From an uncultured Porphyromonadaceae bacterium (GTDB lineage: Bacteria; Bacteroidota; Bacteroidia; Bacteroidales; Muribaculaceae): DNA of 64,000 nucleotides. Shown here one piece after another: positions 17,526 through 26,014 of the stretch. How positions within the stretch are numbered: position 1 is the stretch's first letter; every line of letters starts with the position of its first letter. A program made the translations under genes and the position numbers. The stretch lies in NCBI GenBank assembly GCA_900545955.1, contig URAU01000010.1:44128-108127 (forward strand), read 5' to 3'. Under the pieces are notes generated by a model. That model was given only the letters and a program-made list of their open reading frames with translations, was not told the origin of the DNA and ran no database searches.

Positions 17526-19154
17526 GTGCAGACAAAATACATTTTCGTGACCGGAGGAGTGGTTTCATCGCTCGGCAAGGGCATTATCTCCTCCTCGCTC
17601 GCCAACCTGCTGATTGCAAGGGGTTTCAAGGTAACAATCCAAAAGTTCGACCCCTATATCAACATCGATCCGGGTACGCTCAATCCCTATGAGCACGGCG
17701 AATGCTACGTGACCGTCGACGGTCATGAGGCAGACCTCGACCTGGGCCACTACGAGCGTTTCACCGACATCCACACCACACGCGCCAACAACGTGACCAC
17801 CGGACGCGTCTACCAGGCGGTAATCGACAAGGAGCGCCGCGGCGACTATCTGGGGAAAACGGTGCAGATTGTGCCCCATATCACCGACGAAATCAAGAGC
17901 CGGGTGAAGCGACTGGGCCACACGGGCGAATACGACTTCATAATCACCGAAATAGGGGGTGTGGTCGGCGACATCGAAAGTCTGCCGTTTCTTGAGGCAG
18001 TGCGCCAGCTTCGCTGGGAACTCGGCCGCGACAGCCTCTGCATCCACCTGACCTACGTGCCCTATATCGCGGCCGCCAAGGAGTTGAAAACCAAGCCTAC
18101 GCAACACTCCGTGAAGCAGCTTCAGGAGCTGGGAATACAACCCGACATACTGGTGCTCCGCACGGAAAAGGAAATCACGCCGGAAGTAAGGCGCAAAATC
18201 GCTCTGTTCTGCAACGTGCTTCCCGAGGATGTGGTGCAGTCGATCGACGTCCCCTCGATATATCAGGTACCCGTGAAGATGCATGAGCAGCATCTCGACG
18301 ACATTGTGCTCCGCCTTACCGACACCCCCTCGAAAGGTGAGCCCGAGATGGGGCCGTGGCTCAGTTTCCTGAGCAAGATGACGGAGGCCGAGAAACCGGT
18401 GACAATCGGTCTGGTAGGCAAATATGTAGAGCTGCAGGACGCCTACAAATCGATCGACGAGGCACTTTTCCAGGCGGCCACCTACGCCGGGCGCAAGCTC
18501 GACCTGCGGCTTATCCACTCGGAGAAGGTGACGCCCGACAACGTGGGCGAGCTTCTGGCCCCGATGGACGGCGTAATCATCGCCCCGGGCTTCGGCCAGC
18601 GCGGCATCGAGGGGAAATTCATTGCACTGGAATGGCTGCGCAACCACAATGTGCCTACCTTCGGCATATGCCTTGGAATGCAGTGTATGGTGATTGAATA
18701 CGCCCGCAACGTGCTTGGCTTGTCCGACGCCAACTCCACCGAGATGAACCCCTCGACTCCCCACAACGTGATCGACCTGATGGAGGAGCAGAAGAGCATT
18801 TCGAACATGGGCGGCACGATGCGCCTTGGTGCCTACGACTGCGTTCTGAAGCCCGATTCGCTGGCCTCGCGCGCCTACGGATCGACGATGGTGAGCGAAC
18901 GCCACCGCCACCGCTTCGAGTTCAACGAGCAGTACCGCTCGGCCTTCGAGGAAGCAGGGATGCGCTGTGTGGGCGAGAATCCGCGCTCACACCTGGTGGA
19001 GGTTGTCGAAGTGCCAGGTCTGCGCTGGTATCTGGGCACACAATATCACCCCGAGTACAGCTCGACGGTGCTCCACCCCAACCCGATATTCCGCAGTTTC
19101 GTCGACGCCGCCATCGACTACCGCAACGAAAAAGAAACTACAGCAAAAAACTGA
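17526..19154 (+). CDS. pyrG: CTP synthase
   Basis: The enzyme aminates UTP to CTP using glutamine. The GTG at 17526-17528 is chosen because it starts the conserved QTKYIFVTGGVVSSLGKGI, gives 542 residues (the usual length) and lies 37 nt after the -7 box. The extra 28 upstream codons cover the promoter. The N-terminal amidoligase domain shows the P-loop SSLGKGI, DPYINIDPGTLNPYEHGE and EIGGVVGDIESLPFLEA. The C-terminal class I glutaminase has the nucleophile in GICLGMQCMVIEYARN and a final QYHPEYSS. yidC follows 13 nt later, so both are probably one transcript. Confidence 0.97.
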   Translation: MQTKYIFVTGGVVSSLGKGIISSSLANLLIARGFKVTIQKFDPYINIDPGTLNPYEHGECYVTVDGHEADLDLGHYERFTDIHTTRANNVTTGRVYQAVIDKERRGDYLGKTVQIVPHITDEIKSRVKRLGHTGEYDFIITEIGGVVGDIESLPFLEAVRQLRWELGRDSLCIHLTYVPYIAAAKELKTKPTQHSVKQLQELGIQPDILVLRTEKEITPEVRRKIALFCNVLPEDVVQSIDVPSIYQVPVKMHEQHLDDIVLRLTDTPSKGEPEMGPWLSFLSKMTEAEKPVTIGLVGKYVELQDAYKSIDEALFQAATYAGRKLDLRLIHSEKVTPDNVGELLAPMDGVIIAPGFGQRGIEGKFIALEWLRNHNVPTFGICLGMQCMVIEYARNVLGLSDANSTEMNPSTPHNVIDLMEEQKSISNMGGTMRLGAYDCVLKPDSLASRAYGSTMVSERHRHRFEFNEQYRSAFEEAGMRCVGENPRSHLVEVVEVPGLRWYLGTQYHPEYSSTVLHPNPIFRSFVDAAIDYRNEKETTAKN

Positions 19155-19167
19155 ACGACACTAAGAT

Positions 19168-21309
19168 ATGGACAAAAACACGCTTCTGGGGCTTCTGCTC
19201 ATGGGTCTGGTGATTTTCGGATTCATGTGGCTCAACCAGCCCGACCAGCAGAAACTACAGGAAACCGAGCAGGCCGCCGCAATCGACCGGCAGCAGAAAG
19301 AGGCCGCCGAGGCCGAGCGCTCGCTTGCAGCCGACACACTGACCGCCACCGAGCGCCAGGGAGCGGCCGCACTTGTGCTCTCGGCGGGTACCGTCGATGC
19401 CGAGACCGGCGCAACCGAATACCGCACTCCCGCCGTGAGCCTCTCGCTTGCCAAAGGTGCCAGCGAAGTGACCGGCACCGTCGAGGGCGCCGACACCACC
19501 CTAAGCTATACTGAAGTGGCCTACGGGCGCTTCGGAGCCGACGTCAGCGCCGAAAACCGCAGCCGCGCCACCGCCAACCTGCGCAAGGCGCTGGCCGATG
19601 CCGACCGCTACCGCGGCTTCGCACGCCACATCAACGGCGAGGAGAAGCTGCTCACGCTGAAAAATGACGTCCTCAGCCTCGACATCTCGACCCACGGCGG
19701 CAGCATAGCCCGCGCTACGCTGCTCGACTACTACAACTACCTCCCCAAGCCCGGCACGACCGACGACATCGACACTACCCGCGTGGACGTATGGCAGCTC
19801 AATCAGGCCGGCTACAACTTCGTGCTCACCTCCGCATCGCAGCGATTCGACACGGGGAGCTTCTTCTTCACCCCGAAGGAGCAGACCGACTCGACCCTGC
19901 TGATGGCCCTCGACCTGGGCAACGGCGCTTCGTGGGGTCTGCGCTACACGCTCCCCAAGGGTTCGTATGTGGTACACATGGAGATGGTGCAGAGCGGCAT
20001 GGAGGCCGTGATACCTTCGGGCGTAGCCACCGTGGAGATGCAGTGGCACCAGCATATGGGCCGCAACGAGCGCGGACGCACCTTCGAGGAGCGCAACTCG
20101 GGCATCCACTATAAATACGCCGGCGACTCGCCCGACGACATCAGCGCCCAGGGCGACAAATCGAAGACCCTAAACCAGCGCCTCGACTGGATTGCCTTCA
20201 AGAACCAGTTCTTCTCGAGCGTGATGATTCCGCGCGGCGACTTCATCGGCGCCGAGGTGACATCGGTAGACCTCAAGGACGACCCGACGTTCGTAAAAGA
20301 CCTCACAGCCAAGGCAACGATGGACTACAGCTCGACCTCGGCCAACCCCGTGAGCGTCGATATCTTCTTCGGCCCGAACCTTTACCCTCTTCTCAAAGGC
20401 CTCGACAAGCAGATCACAACCCAGGATGGTGAGAACCTCGACCTGACGTCGCTCATCCCGCTGGGATGGCCTATCTTCCGCTGGATCAGCACGCTGATTA
20501 TCATCCCGGTGTTCACCTTCCTGAGCCAGTTCATATCGAACTACGGCATCATCATCCTGCTGCTGACCATCTTCATCAAGATAATCCTCTTCCCGCTCAC
20601 CTACAAGAGCCTCGTATCGCAGGCCAAGATGCGCGTGCTCGCACCCGACATCAAGGAAATCAACGAGAAATATCCGGGTCAGGAGAACGCCATGACCCGC
20701 AACCAGAAGACGATGGAGCTCTATTCGCGCGCCGGAGCGTCGCCCTTCTCGGGGTGCCTGCCGATGCTGCTGCAGATGCCTATCCTCATCGCAATGTTCT
20801 GGTTCTTCCCCTCGTGTATCGAGCTGCGAGGCGAGAGTTTCCTCTGGGCCAAGAATCTGGCCGCGCCCGACGTGATATTCACCCTCCCCTTCACCATACC
20901 CTGGTACGGCAATCACGTGAGCCTCTTCTGCCTGCTGATGACCGCAACCAACATAATCTACTCGCGCATCAACATGCAGAACCAGCCCTCGTCGCAGGGA
21001 ATGCCCTCGATGAAGTGGATGATGTATCTCATGCCGGTGATGTTCCTCTTCATTTTCAACGACTACGCCTCGGGCCTGAGCTACTACTACTTCCTGTCGC
21101 TGCTCATCACCATCGTGCAGACCTACATATTCCGCGCCTGCATCGACGACGAGAAGGTTCGCGCCCGTCTGCGCGCCAACGCCGCCAAGCCCAAGAAGAA
21201 ATCCGGCTTCATGGCACGCCTTGAGGAGGCCCAGCGCCGCCAGCAGGCCATGCTCCGCGAGCAGCAGGCCGCCCAGCGCAAAAACAACAACTCCAAAGGG
21301 CGCCGCTAA
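19168..21309 (+). CDS. yidC: membrane protein insertase YidC
   Basis: YidC inserts and folds inner-membrane proteins with or without SecYEG. The 713 residues start with a transmembrane helix (about 4-20, LLGLLLMGLVIFGFMWLN) and a charged linker, then the large periplasmic beta domain (to about 430). The conserved core follows: LIPLGWPIFRWISTLIIIPV, GIIILLLTIFIKIILFPL, TYKSLVSQAKM, and FSGCLPMLLQMPILIAMFWF, ending in a lysine/arginine- and glutamine-rich cytoplasmic tail. It is somewhat longer than many Bacteroidota YidCs because of the Ala/Glu-rich segment after the first helix. Confidence 0.97.
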   Translation: MDKNTLLGLLLMGLVIFGFMWLNQPDQQKLQETEQAAAIDRQQKEAAEAERSLAADTLTATERQGAAALVLSAGTVDAETGATEYRTPAVSLSLAKGASEVTGTVEGADTTLSYTEVAYGRFGADVSAENRSRATANLRKALADADRYRGFARHINGEEKLLTLKNDVLSLDISTHGGSIARATLLDYYNYLPKPGTTDDIDTTRVDVWQLNQAGYNFVLTSASQRFDTGSFFFTPKEQTDSTLLMALDLGNGASWGLRYTLPKGSYVVHMEMVQSGMEAVIPSGVATVEMQWHQHMGRNERGRTFEERNSGIHYKYAGDSPDDISAQGDKSKTLNQRLDWIAFKNQFFSSVMIPRGDFIGAEVTSVDLKDDPTFVKDLTAKATMDYSSTSANPVSVDIFFGPNLYPLLKGLDKQITTQDGENLDLTSLIPLGWPIFRWISTLIIIPVFTFLSQFISNYGIIILLLTIFIKIILFPLTYKSLVSQAKMRVLAPDIKEINEKYPGQENAMTRNQKTMELYSRAGASPFSGCLPMLLQMPILIAMFWFFPSCIELRGESFLWAKNLAAPDVIFTLPFTIPWYGNHVSLFCLLMTATNIIYSRINMQNQPSSQGMPSMKWMMYLMPVMFLFIFNDYASGLSYYYFLSLLITIVQTYIFRACIDDEKVRARLRANAAKPKKKSGFMARLEEAQRRQQAMLREQQAAQRKNNNSKGRR

Positions 21310-21357
21310 GGGAGCGCCGGCATAACGGCTCATATGGGGCGTTCTGACAACGCTCCC
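21310..21357 (+). promoter_or_regulatory. two mutually exclusive hairpins between yidC and the glycan operon
   Basis: GGGAGCG (21310-21316) is complementary to CGCTCCC (21351-21357). The nearer GGGGCGTT (about 21336-21343) can instead pair with AACGCTCC over a CTGAC loop. The two structures share the same right arm, the geometry of an attenuator. No U-run follows, so it may only be an end-of-transcript structure. Confidence 0.35.
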
Positions 21358-21385
21358 ACCATCCGGACGCAACGACCATCTACAG

Positions 21386-22078
21386 ATGAAGAACATCGCC
21401 GTAATACTTGCTGCAGGGAAAGGGACTCGCCTTGGCGAATCCCTACCGAAGCAGTATCTTGAGGTTGCCGGAAAAACGGTGCTCGAACACAGCATCGAAG
21501 CATTCGAACGGCATCCGGCGATAGAGGAAATCTGCGTTGTGGTCGCTCCGGACTGCTGCGAAAAGGTAGAGGCGCTATGCCATGCAAACGGCTATCGCAA
21601 AACCCGGAAAATAATAGCCGGAGGGTCGGAACGCTACGAATCGAGTGTTGCGGCGATTCGTGCCTATAGTGAGGACGATGAATGCAACCTGATATTCCAC
21701 GACGCGGCGCGGCCTTGCGTCAGCGCCGAAGTCATATCGAATGTAGTAGGCGCGCTTGCCGAATTCAGCGCCGCGACAGCGGCTGTAGCCACCACCGATA
21801 CGATTCTCGAGGCCACAGACAAAGGTGTTGTAGCATCGATTCCCCCGCGCGCTCGTCTGCGCAACGTCCAGACTCCGCAAGGGTTCCGTCTCAACGCCAT
21901 CCGGCGAGCCTACGAAGCCGGACTCGCCGACCCGGCATTCGTGACCACCGACGATTGCGGCGTTGTGGCCAGATACTGCCCTGACCTTCCCATCAGAATA
22001 GTTGACGGCGACCGCAACAACATCAAACTGACCTACAGCGAAGACCTCCGGACAATCCAGCGGCTGCTAAGCCATTAA
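21386..22078 (+). CDS. IspD/TarI-type cytidylyltransferase
   Basis: A 230-residue nucleotidyltransferase of the IspD family, which joins CTP to 2-C-methyl-D-erythritol 4-phosphate (isoprenoid pathway) or, in TarI/Bcs1 relatives, to ribitol 5-phosphate. Motifs: AVILAAGKGTRLGESLPKQY (CTP binding), LIFHDAARPCVS, NVQTPQGFRL, TDDCGVVARY, GDRNNIKLTYSEDL. Sequence alone does not separate IspD from TarI. The downstream genes (a CDP-glycerol-transferase-like protein, TagD-like protein, glycosyltransferases) favour CDP-polyol synthesis for a glycan. No TarJ-type reductase is nearby, which leaves the housekeeping IspD role open. It starts the operon that runs to 28365. Confidence 0.82.
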   Translation: MKNIAVILAAGKGTRLGESLPKQYLEVAGKTVLEHSIEAFERHPAIEEICVVVAPDCCEKVEALCHANGYRKTRKIIAGGSERYESSVAAIRAYSEDDECNLIFHDAARPCVSAEVISNVVGALAEFSAATAAVATTDTILEATDKGVVASIPPRARLRNVQTPQGFRLNAIRRAYEAGLADPAFVTTDDCGVVARYCPDLPIRIVDGDRNNIKLTYSEDLRTIQRLLSH

Positions 22079-22102
22079 ATACCTACACCACCCGACTCCA
22101 CA

Positions 22103-23431
22103 ATGCATCTCCGACACAGCATATTGAAACGCGTACTGCCGCTCCTCGACGAGAACAGGCAGCGACGCCTCAAATATGTGTTCGAGCATCATATTCCGCG
22201 CCAGAACAGGCGATACCGGCAAATCGTAAGGCGCATCAGGCGAAAGGGGCAGGTAAATGTGCTGTTCATAGCCTCATCGCTGCCTATGTGGCGTTTCGAC
22301 GAGCTGTACCGGCTTATGAAACGCGACAGCCGTATGAACGTAGGCATCTGCATACGCCCGTTCGCGAAATACCGCGGCGAGGAGTACGAAAAGTGCCGTA
22401 ACGCGCTCACCGACCATTTCAAATCGGAGCAGTTCGACTTCGGATGTATCGAGGAGCCATCGGATTTCGACCGCCTGAAGGCTGAATTCAAGCCCGACAT
22501 CATATTCTACCCCCAGCCGTACGACGGATGCTACGACAACTCCATGGAATGGAGGCATAATCTTGACTGCCTGCTTGTTTACGTGCCCTACGGGCTGACC
22601 CCCGTCGACACTCCGGAGTTGCTTAACAACGGGCTGGTGAACTACGCATGGAAGCACTACGTGCAGTATCCCGTATATGCCGAACTCGCGGAGCGCGTAT
22701 GCAACAACCTCGGCCGCAACGTTGTGGTCACGGGAGACTTCCGCAGAGCCGAACTTACATGTCTCTGCAAATCAGACCCATGGAAGAAAATATCTGACGG
22801 CAAACGTAGGAAAAGAATAATCTGGGCACCGCATTTCCAGATTTTCGCCAATGATATTTTCAACCGTCCGGATGTATTGTGGGTGGGCGAGACCATGCTA
22901 CGTCTGGCGGAGAAATATACCGGTTCGGTTCAGTTTGCTTTCAAACCTCATCCCTCGCTCTTTACCGAACTGTGCAAACATCCCGACTGGGGCATCGAGC
23001 GCACTCGTGAGTTTTACCGCCAATGGGCCGAGATGCCCAACACGCAACTTGAAACCGGAGAATACACCGACCTGTTCAAGACCTCCGACGCCATGATACA
23101 CAACTGCGGCTCGTTTGCCTGCGAATACCTTTATGTCGACAAGCCGGTACTATTCACCGCACGCGACAGGAGGAGCACCGTCGCACCTCTCAACCGCCTC
23201 GGCCGGGAATGCATCGACGCCCATTATTTCGCAACGAACCCCGATGAAATCGAAGCGTTCATCACAGAAGTGGTAATCGGCGGCAGCGACATCCTTTCCA
23301 GCCGAAGGGAATCGCTCATGGATTCAGAGACCTTCAAGGTCGGCAACGGCAGCCAGAACGCCTCCGAAGCTGTTTATAAAGACATACTCGCTTCCTTTGG
23401 ATGGGCGCCCCGCGATACCGACACACAATAA
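22103..23431 (+). CDS. CDP-glycerol glycerophosphotransferase-like protein
   Basis: A 442-residue protein without a signal peptide. The C-terminal half resembles the TagB/TagF-type polyol-phosphate transferases: RIIWAPHFQI, QFAFKPHPSLFTELCK, YTDLFKTSDAMIHNCGSFACEYLYVDKPVLFT. These keep the pattern of the family (HPxL and a D-x-x-I/x-x-S-S-like loop, here SDAMIHNCGSF). Such enzymes transfer glycerol- or ribitol-phosphate from the CDP form onto a lipid-linked or sugar acceptor at the membrane. The N-terminal half (about 1-200) resembles no family I know and is rich in basic residues, fitting membrane association. The gap to the upstream cytidylyltransferase is 24 nt, to the next gene 23 nt. Confidence 0.68.
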   Translation: MHLRHSILKRVLPLLDENRQRRLKYVFEHHIPRQNRRYRQIVRRIRRKGQVNVLFIASSLPMWRFDELYRLMKRDSRMNVGICIRPFAKYRGEEYEKCRNALTDHFKSEQFDFGCIEEPSDFDRLKAEFKPDIIFYPQPYDGCYDNSMEWRHNLDCLLVYVPYGLTPVDTPELLNNGLVNYAWKHYVQYPVYAELAERVCNNLGRNVVVTGDFRRAELTCLCKSDPWKKISDGKRRKRIIWAPHFQIFANDIFNRPDVLWVGETMLRLAEKYTGSVQFAFKPHPSLFTELCKHPDWGIERTREFYRQWAEMPNTQLETGEYTDLFKTSDAMIHNCGSFACEYLYVDKPVLFTARDRRSTVAPLNRLGRECIDAHYFATNPDEIEAFITEVVIGGSDILSSRRESLMDSETFKVGNGSQNASEAVYKDILASFGWAPRDTDTQ

Positions 23432-23454
23432 ATACGATAAAGCACCATTTCACT

Positions 23455-23922
23455 ATGACTATAGGATACACCGCCGGAGTCTTCGACCTGTTCCATATCG
23501 GGCACCTCAACCTCCTGAAAAACGCCAAAGGGCTGTGCGACAAACTGATTGTCGGCGTAACGACCGACGACCTCGTGACCTACAAAGGGAAACACGCGAT
23601 GATTCCCTTCGCCGACCGAGCTGAAATCGTGAGGAACATAAAATTCGTCGACGCGGTGGTGCCGCAAAACGACATGGACAAACTGACCATGTGCAAGAAG
23701 CTCGGCGCATCGTATCTTTTCGTAGGCGACGACTGGTATGCCACCGAAAAATGGCAGGCCTACGAGAAGGAATTCCAGGCCGCCGGCATAAAAATAATCT
23801 ATTTCCCCTATACCAAGGGGATTTCCTCAACCTTGATAAACAACGCTCTGGCTCAGGTACGCGACAATCCCGCCACTGCCATAACACCCGAGCACATCAA
23901 TACGAACAATCATGGAAAATAA
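23455..23922 (+). CDS. TagD-type glycerol-3-phosphate cytidylyltransferase-like protein
   Basis: A 155-residue cytidylyltransferase with the HIGH motif at residues 14-17 (GVFDLFHIGHLNLLKNAK) and the downstream nucleotide motif YTKGISSTLI, equivalent to RTEGISTT in TagD. It would make CDP-glycerol, or a CDP-activated ethanolamine-like alcohol, from CTP in the cytoplasm. The ATG at 23455 is chosen: the frame extends 18 codons upstream into the previous gene, but MTIGYTAGVFDL is the family's normal N-terminus. It overlaps the next gene by 11 nt. Confidence 0.85.
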   Translation: MTIGYTAGVFDLFHIGHLNLLKNAKGLCDKLIVGVTTDDLVTYKGKHAMIPFADRAEIVRNIKFVDAVVPQNDMDKLTMCKKLGASYLFVGDDWYATEKWQAYEKEFQAAGIKIIYFPYTKGISSTLINNALAQVRDNPATAITPEHINTNNHGK

Positions 23923-24955
23923 AGATTTCTGCCTCAGCTCATATATCGCCCTGCGCTATCTCTGGAAAGACGGCGTGGACTTCTTCAAAGGATTCCACCA
24001 CAGAAACTTCACCCCCGTGGCCAAGAACGACCAGATTGCGGTGAAAACGTCGGAAGACATCGACCGCGAGATAGGACGCCAGTTCGACACGCTCTATTCG
24101 AAGTACGACAACATCGGCATCCTCCTGTCGGGCGGCATGGACTCGGCCAACCTCGCGTCATACCTGAAGCCGGGGAGCCACGCCTACACATTCACCTCTG
24201 CTACAGGCGTATTCGACGACGACGTGAAGCGCGCGAAATACTACTGCGAGAAATTCGGCCTCGTTCACCATCTTATCGAGATCACATTCGACGACTACAA
24301 GAATTATACACCCATCGTGATGGCCGCCAAAGAGGCGCCGGTCCACTCCATCGAGCCACAGATTTACAAGGCAGCCATCGAAGCGAAGAAAGACGGCGTG
24401 GAGATGATGATTGTGGGCGAGAGCGCCGACCTGATTTTCGGCGGCATGGACAAGCTCATCACCCCGAAGTGGGACTACGAAGGGTTTGTAAAGCGCTACA
24501 CTTTCCTCGAACCTGAACTCGTACTCACACACCCCGTATCGCAGTATGAACTCTTCGAGAAATACCGCACTGGCCAGACCGGAATCGACTACATGCGTTT
24601 CATGGACGAGGTATTCTCCATCGAATCGTCGGGCTCCTACCTCAACGCGTTCGGCGTGGCCCGTCTACCCTACTACGACCCCTATGCGCGCCTGGTGATG
24701 GCGGAACCGCTGGATATGAACCGCGTGCGCAACGGCGAGCCGAAATACCTCGTCCGCGGTCTCTACGCCATAAAATATCCCGAGCTGGAAATCCCCTTCA
24801 AGATTCCCATGCCCCGCCCGGTCGACAAAATTTTTGAGAACTGGGAAGGCCCGAAGCGCCCGGAATTCCGCCGCGACATCCCCATGGCGAAACTCACCGG
24901 CAATCAGAAATGGCAGCTCTGGTGTGCCCAACTTTTCCTCAACCTTTTCGACTGA
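23912..24955 (+). CDS. stand-alone asparagine-synthase-type ATP pyrophosphatase
   Basis: A 347-residue protein with the PP-loop SGGMDS at 73-78 (IGILLSGGMDSANLASYL) and further AsnB C-terminal-domain features (YTFTSATGVFDDDVKRAKYY, MIVGESADLIFGGMDK, ARLPYYDPYARLV). The N-terminal glutaminase domain with its catalytic Cys2 is absent, so it must use free ammonia, a partner glutaminase or another amine. Relatives in surface-polysaccharide loci amidate carboxylated sugars or join amines to them. Overlap with the TagD-like gene suggests translational coupling and a shared pathway. The exact acceptor is not known. Confidence 0.75.
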   Translation: MENKDFCLSSYIALRYLWKDGVDFFKGFHHRNFTPVAKNDQIAVKTSEDIDREIGRQFDTLYSKYDNIGILLSGGMDSANLASYLKPGSHAYTFTSATGVFDDDVKRAKYYCEKFGLVHHLIEITFDDYKNYTPIVMAAKEAPVHSIEPQIYKAAIEAKKDGVEMMIVGESADLIFGGMDKLITPKWDYEGFVKRYTFLEPELVLTHPVSQYELFEKYRTGQTGIDYMRFMDEVFSIESSGSYLNAFGVARLPYYDPYARLVMAEPLDMNRVRNGEPKYLVRGLYAIKYPELEIPFKIPMPRPVDKIFENWEGPKRPEFRRDIPMAKLTGNQKWQLWCAQLFLNLFD

Positions 24956-25019
24956 TAAAGAGCCCTCAAAAATTCCTTACCCTCTTCCGGCCATATTACC
25001 GCGCCAAAATCTACTTTCT

Positions 25020-25979
25020 ATGCCCACAATAAGCGTTATCGTGCCCGTCTACAATTCTGCCGAAACTTTGGCGGAGTCGTTGGAGTCCGTGCTCGCGCAG
25101 AAAGGAGCCGATTTTGAAATCATCGCTGTAAACGACGGCAGCACAGACAATTCGCTCGAACTCCTCCGCGAAAAATTCGGACACGACAGCCGGGTGAAAA
25201 TCATATCGCAAGCCAATGGAGGCCCTTCTGCGGCCCGCATGTCCGGCGTCGGGGCTTCGGAAAGCGAATGGCTGTACTTCCATGATTCCGACGACATAAT
25301 GTTGCCCGGAGCACTTGCAGGAATGCTTGCTGTCGCCAAGGCTGATACCGACATAGATATGGTCGAACCGGAATTCACCGTCCGGTACACCGACGGGATG
25401 GAAACCTCCTCGCGGCCTGCCCACCCTACGACGAGCGGCGTCGGGCAACTGGGGGCGATACTCAGCGACCGCGGCCACTGGACGCTCTCGGTTCTTATGC
25501 GCAGAAGTCTTCTTAAAGGCTTGACATGCACCTCCGAAGGGATGCTCCTCGGCGAAGATGCCATCTGGAAAACCCAGGTACTCCTCGCAGCGCGAAAAGT
25601 GGCATCTTATCCGCACCCCGCCTTCGTTTATACTCAGAGAGTGCCGAGTACAGTTTCTGAAACGCCCGACGACAGGAAATTCCAAAGTTACCTCAACCAC
25701 ATCAGGCTGATTGAGAAATATATAACGGCTTCACCATATGCTGATGCCCTGGCCGAACCGATGGCATTCTACCACAAGGTGACTACCTTCCAGCGCCTTG
25801 AATGGCGGAGGGCTGAGGGTCTGGCAGAAGCCCTTTTGTATGTACGCAAAGACACAACGAGGTTTCCGCGACTTGCGCACTCGCTCAACCGCCACCAGCG
25901 CAAAATCCTCCGGTATTTTACCTTCGGGCGCCTCATAGGAAACGCACTTCTCAGCCGCTGGCTGAACAGACACCGGTAA
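25020..25979 (+). CDS. family 2 glycosyltransferase
   Basis: A 319-residue GT-A enzyme starting MPTISVIVPVYNSAETLAES, with nucleotide-sugar motifs IIAVNDGSTDNSLELLRE and the DxD-like HDSDDIMLPG. The ATG at 25020 is the natural start. The open frame continues 62 codons upstream across the previous gene's end without similarity. The C-terminal third is helical and basic, typical of enzymes acting on lipid-linked glycans at the inner face of the membrane. Donor and acceptor are unknown. Confidence 0.85.
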   Translation: MPTISVIVPVYNSAETLAESLESVLAQKGADFEIIAVNDGSTDNSLELLREKFGHDSRVKIISQANGGPSAARMSGVGASESEWLYFHDSDDIMLPGALAGMLAVAKADTDIDMVEPEFTVRYTDGMETSSRPAHPTTSGVGQLGAILSDRGHWTLSVLMRRSLLKGLTCTSEGMLLGEDAIWKTQVLLAARKVASYPHPAFVYTQRVPSTVSETPDDRKFQSYLNHIRLIEKYITASPYADALAEPMAFYHKVTTFQRLEWRRAEGLAEALLYVRKDTTRFPRLAHSLNRHQRKILRYFTFGRLIGNALLSRWLNRHR

Positions 25980-26014
25980 GTCCGGCTTCACTCTCAAAAT
26001 ATCCCACCGCCGTC

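Noticed and set aside
17565..18911. 448-codon open frame antisense to pyrG
   Set aside because: Shadow of pyrG; no recognisable family or promoter.
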